NCBI GenBank assembly: GCA_017544835.1
Contig: JAFYDI010000021.1
Span: 1 to 49,646, forward strand
From: Lachnospiraceae bacterium
GTDB taxonomy: Bacteria; Bacillota; Clostridia; Lachnospirales; Lachnospiraceae
Reading direction: 5' to 3'
Length of the DNA stretch: 49,646 bases
Made by a program: the position numbers and the translations under genes. Of the stretch, positions 40,543 through 49,315 are shown piece after piece. Every line of letters begins with the position of its first letter. Positions within the stretch are counted from its first letter, which is position 1. The notes beneath the pieces are model-generated. The model worked only from the letters and a program-made list of their open reading frames with translations, did no database searches and was not told where the DNA came from.

Positions 40543-42027
40543 TCAGAAATCAAAATAAATGAATTTAGACGAACTAAAGTCTATTCCGTATTCTCCGTAA
40601 ACCAATATAATTACAACAAGACCGATATATACAGCCCATCTAAACCAAAGGTTCTGACTTGCTATCAGAGTTCCTACGTCCTGCTTCTTTTTGAAATTTA
40701 AAAGAGATACGGCAAAAAGAAGGATTATACACAACATAAGAATCGAAAACTCGCTTCTGTTTAACCCCAGAGAATAAATGGATTCATTAAATACAGCCCA
40801 AGGATTAAAATGCGTAAACATTCTCTTTATATATTCAAAAGCAACCTTTATAGATTTGGCTCTAAAGAAAATCCAGGCAAATGAGACAAGTGCAAAAGTA
40901 ATTATTCGTTTTAACAGATTGAAGCTGAATACATTTCTTTTAACCTTTAATAAATCATAGCATTTATTTCTGATGCCCCCGGTAACTTCACCTATAACAC
41001 GATAAAATCCATGCAAAAGCCCCCATGCAACAAAATTCCAGGAAGCGCCGTGCCATAAGCCGCTTACAAGGAATGTTATGATAAGGTTGAAGTATTTTCG
41101 TACCTTGCCTTTTCTATTGCCACCCAAAGGAATATATACATAATCCTTGAACCATGTGCTGAGCGAAATATGCCATCTGCTCCAAAAATCCGCAATACTT
41201 ACAGCAAAATAAGGAGTATCAAAATTAGTGCAAAGCTTTATGCCCATGACCCTAGCTGCACCAATTGCAATTGCAGAATAACCCGAGAAATCTGCATATA
41301 TTTGAAGTGTAAACAGTAATGCAGCAAGAATCAGTTCCACAGTACCGTATAAGTAGTATTGAGAAAAAACTTTATCAACCACAACAGCGGCCCTGTCGGC
41401 TATCATGGTTTTCAAGAACAGACCCCATAGCATCAGGCCAAAGCCCGATACCATTGAATCATACGAAAACAGATTCTTCTCTCTTATTGACCTGATTTGA
41501 GATAACAGGTTCTTGCTTCTCTCTATGGGACCTGCAACGAGTTGCGGGAAAAAGCTTACAAACAGTGCATAATTAATAATATTTCTTTCAGCCTTGGTCT
41601 CTCCCCGATATACATCTATAACATATCCAATTGCCTGAAATGTGTAGAAAGAAATGCCTACAGGAAGAAGAAAATCAAAAGGATTGTTGACTTGAGAGAT
41701 TTTTGCTTTGGCCAATATAAAGTTAATGTTATTTATAAAGAAATCGAAATACTTAAACAGAAACAGAACTAAAAGATTTACGGTTATACCGGTAATCATA
41801 AGTGCCTTTTTATTTTTTTTGCTATCAAAGTGTTCAATAAGTAATGCAGATACGTATGTTATGAGAGTCGTAAAAAGAATAAGAATAATATATTTGGCGT
41901 TCCAGCACATGTAGAAATAGTAGCTTGCCAAAAGAAGCCCAATAGGTTTAAGACGTTTGGGAAGAATCAGATATATAATAACAACTATCGGGAAAAACAG
42001 AACGAATTCGAATGAATTAAATAACAT
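40543..42027 (-). CDS. MBOAT family O-acyltransferase (AlgI/DltB-like)
   Basis: A 494-residue integral membrane protein starting at the ATG at 42027 (MLFNSFEFVLFFPIVV), preceded by GAGGTG. It has about ten hydrophobic segments. Family signatures include YRGETKAERNIINYALFVSFFPQLVAGPIERS, FWSRWHISLSTWFKDYVYIPLGGNR and LWHGASWNFVAWGLLHGFY, with the presumed catalytic His in the last. Such proteins pass acyl groups across the membrane to a surface polysaccharide, with an SGNH partner outside. Here the partner gene is broken. A terminator whose T-run ends 11 bases before the start abuts the ribosome-binding site. Confidence 0.93.
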   Translation of the reverse strand: MLFNSFEFVLFFPIVVIIYLILPKRLKPIGLLLASYYFYMCWNAKYIILILFTTLITYVSALLIEHFDSKKNKKALMITGITVNLLVLFLFKYFDFFINNINFILAKAKISQVNNPFDFLLPVGISFYTFQAIGYVIDVYRGETKAERNIINYALFVSFFPQLVAGPIERSKNLLSQIRSIREKNLFSYDSMVSGFGLMLWGLFLKTMIADRAAVVVDKVFSQYYLYGTVELILAALLFTLQIYADFSGYSAIAIGAARVMGIKLCTNFDTPYFAVSIADFWSRWHISLSTWFKDYVYIPLGGNRKGKVRKYFNLIITFLVSGLWHGASWNFVAWGLLHGFYRVIGEVTGGIRNKCYDLLKVKRNVFSFNLLKRIITFALVSFAWIFFRAKSIKVAFEYIKRMFTHFNPWAVFNESIYSLGLNRSEFSILMLCIILLFAVSLLNFKKKQDVGTLIASQNLWFRWAVYIGLVVIILVYGEYGIDFSSSKFIYFDF

Positions 42028-42037
42028 AATACACCTC

Positions 42038-42080
42038 AAAAAAACATCTGACACACTATATATAGTATATCAGATGTTTT
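42038..42080 (-). terminator. Terminator of the leu genes, directly before the MBOAT start
   Basis: AAAACATCTGA (42080-42070, minus strand) pairs with TCAGATGTTTT (42051-42041), and ACTATA/TATAGT pairs in the inner part. TTTTTTT follows at once, and then the GAGG of the MBOAT gene. A long, nearly palindromic structure. Confidence 0.82.
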
Positions 42081-42084
42081 CAAA

Positions 42085-42573
42085 TTAATCTCTATTTTTT
42101 ATATAGTTAAGTAATCCGTCCGAATGTATTATTTTCTGCATAAATTCGGGGAAGGGCTGCCCTTTAAAGGATTCGCCGGTAGTTTTGTCGAAAATCTCGC
42201 CGGTATCAAAGTTTATCTCGACTTCATCGCCTGCGTTAATCTTTTCGGAGGCTTCTTTACACTCCATGATGGGAAGGCCGATGTTAATTGCGTTACGATA
42301 AAAGATTCTGGCGAATGTCTCGGCTATTACGCAGCTTACACCATTAGCTTTTATAGCTATAGGTGCGTGCTCACGGGATGAACCGCAGCCGAAGTTCTTG
42401 GTAGCAACTATTATGTCGCCTGCTTTAACTTTACTTACAAATTCTTTGTCGATGTCTTCCATGCAATGAGTTGCGAGCTCTTTGGGGTCTGAAGAATTAA
42501 GATATCTTGCGGGTATTATTACATCGGTATCAACGTTGTCGCCGTATTTGAATACTCTTCCTTTTGCGTTCAT
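42085..42573 (-). CDS. leuD: 3-isopropylmalate dehydratase small subunit
   Basis: LeuD, 162 residues, the swivelling domain of isopropylmalate isomerase in leucine synthesis. Markers: [45 protein letters not shown] and [13 protein letters not shown]. Length is that of the short bacterial/archaeal type. GGAGG of leuD lies inside the last codons of leuC. Acts with LeuC. No leuA or leuB lies in the window. Confidence 0.97.
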   Translation of the reverse strand: MNAKGRVFKYGDNVDTDVIIPARYLNSSDPKELATHCMEDIDKEFVSKVKAGDIIVATKNFGCGSSREHAPIAIKANGVSCVIAETFARIFYRNAINIGLPIMECKEASEKINAGDEVEINFDTGEIFDKTTGESFKGQPFPEFMQKIIHSDGLLNYIKNRD

Positions 42574-42574
42574 A

Positions 42575-43834
42575 TTACACCTCCGGGGCAGCTATATAGC
42601 CTTTGATTGCACTTGCTGCCGCTACTGCAGGGCTTGCAAGATAGATTTCGCTTGTAATGTGACCCATACGACCAACAAAGTTTCTGTTGGTAGTCGAAAC
42701 ACACTTTTCGCCCTCTGCCAAAACTCCCATATATCCGCCCAAACAAGGGCCGCAAGTAGGGGTGCTGACAACGCCTCCTGCTTCAATGAAAGTTCTGAGC
42801 AAACCTTCTTCCATTGCCTGAAGATAAATGGATTGAGTTGCCGGAAGAACAATTAATCTCATGCCGTCGGCAACTTTGTGGCCTTTAAGCACTTCAGCGG
42901 CGCATCTTAAGTCATCGATTCGTCCGTTTGTGCATGAACCTATTACTACCTGATCAATCTTAATCTGTTCTTTGATTTCATCGATTGTATGTGTGTTCTC
43001 GGGAAGATGAGGGAATGCAATTGTAGGCTTTAATGTAGACAAATCGATAGTGTATTCCTCATCATATACAGCATCCGCGTCAGCTTCATAAACCTTATAA
43101 TCACGCTTGCTATGTTCCTTAAGATATGCTTCTGTAAGCTCATCTACAGGGAAAATACCGTTCTTGGCGCCTGCTTCAATGGCCATATTGGCTATGGTAA
43201 AGCGGTCGTCCATCGAAAGGTTTTTAATACCTTCCCCGACAAATTCCATAGATTTATAAAGGGCTCCGTCAACGCCGATCATGCCGATGATATGAAGAAT
43301 AACGTCTTTACCGCTGACCCATTTATTCATCTTGCCGACTACGTTAAATTTAATGGCAGAAGGAACCTTAAACCATGCTTTGCCGGTTGCCATGCCTGCA
43401 GCCATATCGGTACTGCCTACGCCGGTGGAAAAAGCACCAAGCGCGCCGTAAGTACAAGTATGTGAATCTGCACCGATTATTACGTCACCCGCAACCGTTA
43501 ATCCCTGTTCGGGAAGAAGCGTGTGCTCGATACCCATCTTACCTACTTCGAAGTAATTGGTAATCTTATTCTTAAGTGCAAATTCTCTTACGCATTTACA
43601 GTGTTCTGCGGATTTAATGTCCTTGTTGGGTACGAAATGGTCGGGAACAAGAGCTATCTTGTCCTTGTTAAAAACCTCGGTAAGGTTCATTTTCTCCATT
43701 TCCTTGATGGCAACAGGGCTTGTAATATCATTACCCAGTACCAGATCCAAATCAGCTTCGATTAATTGTCCTGCTACAACCGATTCAAGACCCGCATGAG
43801 CGGCAAGAATCTTTTGTGTCATTGTCATTCCCAT
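42575..43834 (-). CDS. leuC: 3-isopropylmalate dehydratase large subunit
   Basis: LeuC, 419 residues, the aconitase-like subunit with a [4Fe-4S] cluster. Cluster Cys residues are seen in [21 protein letters not shown] and [44 protein letters not shown] is the substrate-binding region. It starts with the first [14 protein letters not shown], ten bases after GGAG; two more ATGs follow within five codons. It lies 15 bases after the cysteine-synthase-like gene and 1 base before leuD. Confidence 0.97.
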   Translation of the reverse strand: MGMTMTQKILAAHAGLESVVAGQLIEADLDLVLGNDITSPVAIKEMEKMNLTEVFNKDKIALVPDHFVPNKDIKSAEHCKCVREFALKNKITNYFEVGKMGIEHTLLPEQGLTVAGDVIIGADSHTCTYGALGAFSTGVGSTDMAAGMATGKAWFKVPSAIKFNVVGKMNKWVSGKDVILHIIGMIGVDGALYKSMEFVGEGIKNLSMDDRFTIANMAIEAGAKNGIFPVDELTEAYLKEHSKRDYKVYEADADAVYDEEYTIDLSTLKPTIAFPHLPENTHTIDEIKEQIKIDQVVIGSCTNGRIDDLRCAAEVLKGHKVADGMRLIVLPATQSIYLQAMEEGLLRTFIEAGGVVSTPTCGPCLGGYMGVLAEGEKCVSTTNRNFVGRMGHITSEIYLASPAVAAASAIKGYIAAPEV

Positions 43835-43849
43835 ATGGCCTATTCTCCT

Positions 43850-44785
43850 TTAGTCATTTTCGAACAGTGGTGTGGAAAAATAACGTTCTGCCGTATCGGG
43901 CAAAACAGTTACAACAGTCTTACCTGCACCAAGCTTTCTTGCAAGGGCTATGGCGGCGGCTACGTTGGTGCCGCTTGAAATACCGCACATAAGACCTTCT
44001 TTGCGCGCAAGATCCTTGGCTGTCTGTATAGCTTCTTCATCGGATACCACATAGATATCGTCATAGATTTCCTGATTTAAATTCCTAGGAATAATTCCGT
44101 CACCGATACCCATCTGAAGATGTGTACCGATATTGCCACCTGCCAGTATGGCAGCATTTTCGGGCTCAACCGCCCATATGGTGATATCGGGATTCTGAGC
44201 TTTTAGCGTCTCTCCGATACCGCTTATGGTACCTCCTGTACCTATTCCCGAGCAAAATCCGTCTATGGGTCCCGCTACCTGCTCAAGTATTTCAAGACCT
44301 GTGTGATGCTTGTGAACGAGCGGATTGTTGGGATTTTCAAATTGTTGCGGAATATATACTCTCGGGTCGGATTTAGCCATGTCAAGAGCCGTCTGAAGGC
44401 ACTTGTCCATGCATTCACCTATATTGCCTTCGTCTTTAATAAGAATTACTTCGGCACCGTAATGCTTAACGAGTAATCTTCTTTCTGAACTTACGGAATC
44501 GGGCATTATAATAACGGTTTTAAAGCCCATAACAGCGCCGATAAGCGCAAGACCTATTCCCTGATTGCCGCTGGTGGGCTCCACAATAATAGAGTCTTTA
44601 TTGATAACGCCTTCTTTGAGCGCTTTTGTAATCATGTTATAAGCGGTTCTGGTCTTTATGGAACCGCCTACGTTTAGACCTTCATACTTAACAAGGACTC
44701 TTGCAGCGCCTTCCGGAACCATTTTGTTGCTTAATTCAATCATCGGTGTATGACCGATGGCTTCCAAAACATTGCTGTAAATCAT
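43850..44785 (-). CDS. Cysteine synthase-like PLP enzyme
   Basis: A 311-residue fold-type II PLP enzyme of the cysteine synthase family. The PLP lysine motif reads GLNVGGSIKTRTAYNM instead of the usual NPGGSVKDR. The substrate loop is EPTSGNQGIGLALIG instead of SGNTG. The phosphate-binding loop GIGTGGTISGIGETLK and the SSGTNVAAAIALARKLG end are present. This fits O-acetylserine sulfhydrylase, but the altered loops and the place between ilvC and leuC leave room for another beta-replacement reaction. The ATG has no Shine-Dalgarno site and follows the ilvC terminator by 8 bases. Confidence 0.82.
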   Translation of the reverse strand: MIYSNVLEAIGHTPMIELSNKMVPEGAARVLVKYEGLNVGGSIKTRTAYNMITKALKEGVINKDSIIVEPTSGNQGIGLALIGAVMGFKTVIIMPDSVSSERRLLVKHYGAEVILIKDEGNIGECMDKCLQTALDMAKSDPRVYIPQQFENPNNPLVHKHHTGLEILEQVAGPIDGFCSGIGTGGTISGIGETLKAQNPDITIWAVEPENAAILAGGNIGTHLQMGIGDGIIPRNLNQEIYDDIYVVSDEEAIQTAKDLARKEGLMCGISSGTNVAAAIALARKLGAGKTVVTVLPDTAERYFSTPLFEND

Positions 44786-44793
44786 GTGTTCTT

Positions 44794-44827
44794 AAAAAAA
44801 TCAGGGAACCCGAAGGGGCTCCCTGAT
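44794..44827 (-). terminator. Strong terminator after ilvC
   Basis: ATCAGGGA (44827-44820, minus strand) pairs with TCCCTGAT (44807-44800), with CCC/GGG pairs and a TTCG tetraloop inside, followed by TTTTTTTAAG. It ends 8 bases before the start codon of the cysteine-synthase-like gene. Confidence 0.92.
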
Positions 44828-44837
44828 ACCTTCCGAA

Positions 44838-45885
<1,048 letters not shown>

Positions 45886-45897
45886 ATATTCACTTAA

Positions 45898-46398
45898 TTA
45901 ATCAAGGTATGTGACCTTGTCTATACCTCTTATAAGACCGGTCATGCCTGTTCTTGCAAGCTCCAAAATTTCAAAACCGTCAAGAAGATCGAGGAATGCT
46001 TTAATCTTCTCCTGGTCGCCGATAAGCTCAATAATAAGGCTTTCCTTACCTACATCGATGATATTGGCTCTGAAGATATCGGCTATTGAAATAACGCCCT
46101 GCCTCTCTTTGGGACTGCATTTAACCTTGATAAGAGCAAGCTCTCTGTAAACGCTCTCTTCAGGCTTTAATACCTTGATATCTCTTACATCGATAAGCTT
46201 GGCTACCTGCTTCTCAATCTGGTCGAGGATATCGTCATCACCGTGAGTGACGATGGTAATACGAGTAAATCTCTCATCTGCGGTTACACCTGCAGTGATG
46301 CTGTCGATATTGTAGCCTCTTCTGGAAAAAAGACCGGAAATTCGGCTCAACACACCGGATGTATTGTCTACAAGTAATTGGAAAACTTTGGTATGCAT
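45898..46398 (-). CDS. ilvN: Acetolactate synthase small (regulatory) subunit, copy 1
   Basis: A 166-residue IlvN/IlvH-type regulatory subunit. The N-terminal ACT domain begins TKVFQLLVDNTSGVLSRISGLFSRRGYNIDSITAG, the place where valine binds in homologues, followed by the C-terminal domain LALIKVKCSPKERQGVISI. The start is the ATG at 46398, with GGAG six bases upstream; the in-frame start at 46458 has no site. A promoter-like element lies just upstream (46430-46458). A second, different small subunit lies 71 bases upstream. Confidence 0.95.
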   Translation of the reverse strand: MHTKVFQLLVDNTSGVLSRISGLFSRRGYNIDSITAGVTADERFTRITIVTHGDDDILDQIEKQVAKLIDVRDIKVLKPEESVYRELALIKVKCSPKERQGVISIADIFRANIIDVGKESLIIELIGDQEKIKAFLDLLDGFEILELARTGMTGLIRGIDKVTYLD

Positions 46399-46429
46399 TT
46401 TATTCTCCGTTTCACTTAAATTAATATTT

Positions 46430-46458
46430 ATACTAACTACTGAAATGACAAAAGTCAA
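46430..46458 (-). promoter_or_regulatory. Possible internal promoter before ilvN-ilvC
   Basis: TTGACT (46458-46453), a 17-base spacer and TAGTAT (46435-46430) on the minus strand, in the 71-base gap between the two small-subunit genes. It would let ilvN and ilvC be expressed apart from ilvB. Confidence 0.5.
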
Positions 46459-46469
46459 TAAAAAATACT

Positions 46470-46958
46470 TTAATTCTCTAAATCATTACATTTGGGAAGT
46501 GCTAAAGTGCCGGTTCTTGCAACTTCAACCACACTTATACCCGATAACATGGTGCGGAAAACCTTTATTTTTTCGGGAGTATCGCATATCTGAATCATAA
46601 GATGGGTGTTGCTCATATCAACGATTTCAGCCCTGCAAATCTCGCAAATTTCAAGGATATCCTTACGGTTTGACTTATTAACCTTTACCTTAATAAGCAT
46701 TAGCTCTCTTGCTATCGCCTGCTCTTCCTTAAAGGTTTTAACCTTGATTACATCAAGCTTCTTATTGAGTTGTTTCTCTATCTGTTCGAGTGTACGTTCA
46801 TCACCGGAACTGACAATAGTCATGTTGGATACTTCCGGGTCGAAGGTCTCTCCTACAACGAGTGAATCGATGTTAAAGCATCTTCTTGCAAAAAGGCCCG
46901 ATACTTTGCTTAATACACCCGATCTGTTTTCTACCAAAACCGAATATAATTTCTTCAT
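46470..46958 (-). CDS. ilvH: Acetolactate synthase small (regulatory) subunit, copy 2
   Basis: A 162-residue second small subunit. The ACT domain begins KKLYSVLVENRSGVLSKVSGLFARRCFNIDSLVVG and the C-terminal domain follows (LMLIKVKVNKSNRKDILEI). It differs from copy 1 at most positions outside the core (Arg-Cys-Phe for Arg-Gly-Tyr, and DPEVSNMTIVSSGDERTLEQ for a shorter loop). It directly follows ilvB by 13 bases and has GGAGG before the ATG, so it is the likelier partner of IlvB; gene symbols for the two copies are interchangeable. Confidence 0.93.
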   Translation of the reverse strand: MKKLYSVLVENRSGVLSKVSGLFARRCFNIDSLVVGETFDPEVSNMTIVSSGDERTLEQIEKQLNKKLDVIKVKTFKEEQAIARELMLIKVKVNKSNRKDILEICEICRAEIVDMSNTHLMIQICDTPEKIKVFRTMLSGISVVEVARTGTLALPKCNDLEN

Positions 46959-46971
46959 ATGTGCCTCCGAA

Positions 46972-48591
46972 TCAACCTTTTACAATATCCATTGGATCAA
47001 CCATAACTTCCATTATGCAAGACTTATCATCCTTCAAAAGAAGGTCTATGGCTGCTTCGGCTTTGCTTGTGTTTTCAACTTTAATGTAGCCCATATCATA
47101 AGCTTCGGCCAAAAGCTTTAAATTGGGATAATCGTTAAGCGCTACTACCGAATAATTGTCTTTATAAGTAAAGTGCTGATACTCTCTTACCATGCCGAGG
47201 TAATTGTTTTTAAGGACGATTATCTTGATGCCCTTTTTAACCTGATTAATGGTAGCAAGTTCCATCATGGACATCTGGAAAGAGCCGTCACCGCATACAG
47301 CAATTACCTGTTTCTTGGGTGCGGCAAGTTTAGCACCGAGGGCCGCGGGGATTGAGTATCCCATGGTACCCATGCCGCCGCTTGTCATGAAGCGACCTTT
47401 CTTAACTTCATGATATGCACATGACCATATCTGGTTCTGACCTACGTCTGCTACATATATACCGTCGTCTTTCATCTTGGAAGACAACAGTTTAATAAAC
47501 GCTTCGGGGTCGGTGAATTTAGGATTGGGATTTCTCTTAACTACCATTTTCTTTTTATATTCGTTAAGAGTTTTAACCCACTCTTTGGTATCTATGCTCA
47601 TTTCAAAAGAAAGAAGCTGCTCAAATATATTCTTGGCATCACCGACTATCGGAATTGTAGGACCGCAGTTCTTGCCGATTTCGGCAGGATCGACGTCAAT
47701 ATGAATAAGGACTTTGTTCTCTGTGATTAAATCGGGCTGATTAACCGCTCTGTCGGCAACTCGCGCGCCTACCATGATTAAAAGGTCTGATTCGTTCATG
47801 GCGCGATTGGCATAAGCCTTACCGTTATTACCCACCATTCCGTAGTAAAGGGGATGGACCGTAGGCATGGAACCTATACCCATCATTGTGGATACTACGG
47901 GAATCTTGAAGGTTTCAGAGAACTTCTTAAGCTCTTTCTGAGCATCGGCAAGAAGCACCCCGCCTCCGGCACAGATAACGGGTCTTTTGGCCTTTTCAAG
48001 AGCCTTGACCATTTTCTTAATCTGCTGGAAGTTTCCTACAACAGTGGGCTTATATGTGCGCATGTTGACTTCTTCGGGATATTGGAATTTCTTAATTTCG
48101 GCATTCTGAACGTCAATCGGAACATCTACCAAAACAGGGCCTTTACGCCCGGTTTTGGCAATGTGAAAGGCTTCCTTCATGACTCTGGGAATATCGTTAA
48201 CATCTTTAACAAGATAGCTGTATTTGACAAAAGACTCAACGGCACCGGTAATATCTGCTTCCTGGAACACATCGGAACCAAGAAGGGATGAATTAACCTG
48301 TCCCGTAATGCATACAAGCGGTATACTGTCTGCAAAAGCAGTTGCAATACCTGTAATCAAATTGGTGGCACCGGGGCCGCTTGTGACGGCGCAGACTCCC
48401 ACTTCACCGGAAATTCTGGCAAGACCGCTTGCCATGTGGGCTGCATTCTGCTCGGTTCTTACAAGCACAGTCTCAATATCGGAATTAAGAATTGCGTTGT
48501 AAAAAGGACAAATTGCAACACCGGGATAGCCGAATACGTATTTTACCTTCTCTTCGGAGAGGGCTTTTACCAATGCATCTGCTCCAATCAT
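46972..48591 (-). CDS. ilvB: Acetolactate synthase large subunit
   Basis: IlvB, 539 residues, the ThDP-, FAD- and Mg-dependent enzyme that starts valine, leucine and isoleucine synthesis. YVFGYPGVAICPFYNAIL and VRTEQNAAHMASGLARISG give the ThDP-activating Glu; GPGATNLITGIATAFADSIPLVCITGQV the channel; GDGSFQMSMMELATINQVKKG ending in KNN the diphosphate-binding motif. The N-terminus is short compared with many AHAS enzymes, and the total is a little below the usual 550-590. GAGGTG precedes the ATG. First gene of the ilvB-ilvH-ilvN-ilvC unit. Confidence 0.96.
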   Translation of the reverse strand: MIGADALVKALSEEKVKYVFGYPGVAICPFYNAILNSDIETVLVRTEQNAAHMASGLARISGEVGVCAVTSGPGATNLITGIATAFADSIPLVCITGQVNSSLLGSDVFQEADITGAVESFVKYSYLVKDVNDIPRVMKEAFHIAKTGRKGPVLVDVPIDVQNAEIKKFQYPEEVNMRTYKPTVVGNFQQIKKMVKALEKAKRPVICAGGGVLLADAQKELKKFSETFKIPVVSTMMGIGSMPTVHPLYYGMVGNNGKAYANRAMNESDLLIMVGARVADRAVNQPDLITENKVLIHIDVDPAEIGKNCGPTIPIVGDAKNIFEQLLSFEMSIDTKEWVKTLNEYKKKMVVKRNPNPKFTDPEAFIKLLSSKMKDDGIYVADVGQNQIWSCAYHEVKKGRFMTSGGMGTMGYSIPAALGAKLAAPKKQVIAVCGDGSFQMSMMELATINQVKKGIKIIVLKNNYLGMVREYQHFTYKDNYSVVALNDYPNLKLLAEAYDMGYIKVENTSKAEAAIDLLLKDDKSCIMEVMVDPMDIVKG

Positions 48592-48629
48592 CCTGTCACC
48601 TCGTTGATAAATTATTTATATGTTTCAAT

Positions 48630-48664
48630 GTAAAATTTTACCACACTAAAGCATGAAAATGCAA
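48630..48664 (-). promoter_or_regulatory. ilvB promoter with a palindrome over the -10 box
   Basis: TTGCAT (48664-48659), an 18-base spacer and TAAAAT (48640-48635) on the minus strand. A perfect 12-bp palindrome GTAAAATTTTAC (48641-48630) covers the -10 box, the right place for a repressor. I see no T-box or leader peptide in the remaining leader of about 35 bases. Confidence 0.5.
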
Positions 48665-48751
48665 TAGTAAATACAGCTTAAAAGTTTTTTAAATTGAATT
48701 TCGTCTATTAATATGATATCTTAAATAAGTGTGAAACATTGGAGGTATGAT

Positions 48752-49240
48752 ATGAAAAAGTATATTAAGATTTTGGCCTGCCTGGCTATTTCTTTAGTGC
48801 TCTTATGCGGATGCGGAGCCAAAAGTTCAGGCGCTGCCAAAGAGTATAAAGCTTCCATGGAGAAGTTCTTTGATAACCTGAGCAAAGTCAATACCGATAT
48901 AAACAGTATTAATCCTGAGGATCAGGATGCCGTATCAAAATTATTTGAACAGTTTGATATCCTGGACAAAGAAATCACTGCTATGTCACAGCTTACGATT
49001 CCCACCGAAGGAGTACCCGAGACTTTCGCCTACATCGGTGATCTTTCCAAATCCGCTGCGGATTATATGACACAGGCTAACGGTTATTTGCATGATTCTT
49101 TTTCCGAAGGTTCTTACAACGAGCATACGTTAGAAGCCGCCATGGAATGTTACAAGAGATGCAATAAGAGAATTCAATATATTATTACTCTTCTTCACGG
49201 TGAATACCCGAAGGATGAATCAATTTCTTTTGGCAAATAA
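48752..49240 (+). CDS. Small lipoprotein, function unknown
   Basis: A 162-residue lipoprotein on the plus strand. MKKYIKILACLAISLVLLCGCGAKSSG is a lipoprotein signal, with Cys21 after LLCG as the likely lipidated residue. The rest is helical and acidic (EYKASMEKFFDNLSKVNTDI, FEQFDILDKEITAMSQLTIP) and resembles several unnamed Lachnospiraceae surface lipoproteins; no domain is recognised. The ATG at 48752 has GGAGG six bases upstream; a GTG at 48731 is earlier but without a site. Promoter candidate: TTGAAT, 17 bases, TATCTT. Followed by a strong terminator. Divergent from ilvB. Confidence 0.85.
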   Translation: MKKYIKILACLAISLVLLCGCGAKSSGAAKEYKASMEKFFDNLSKVNTDINSINPEDQDAVSKLFEQFDILDKEITAMSQLTIPTEGVPETFAYIGDLSKSAADYMTQANGYLHDSFSEGSYNEHTLEAAMECYKRCNKRIQYIITLLHGEYPKDESISFGK

Positions 49241-49258
49241 CATATTAATTAAAAAATT

Positions 49259-49292
49259 AACCCCTGCTTCCTTGCGGAAACAGGGGTTTTTA
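49259..49292. terminator. Terminator between the small lipoprotein and the GGGtGRT gene
   Basis: AACCCCTG (49259-49266) pairs with CAGGGGTT (49281-49288), with TTCC/GGAA inside, followed by T-rich sequence on the plus strand and by TTAATTTTTT on the minus strand. It can serve the two convergent genes. Confidence 0.88.
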
Positions 49293-49315
49293 TTATCTGT
49301 AAGTTTAACCGGGAG

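Noticed and set aside
46606-47121. 171-codon open frame opposite ilvH/ilvB
   Set aside because: Spans two real genes and their gap on the opposite strand with no ribosome-binding site.
48592-48665. T-box or leader-peptide attenuator before ilvB
   Set aside because: The leader is too short and has no terminator and no run of branched-chain codons.
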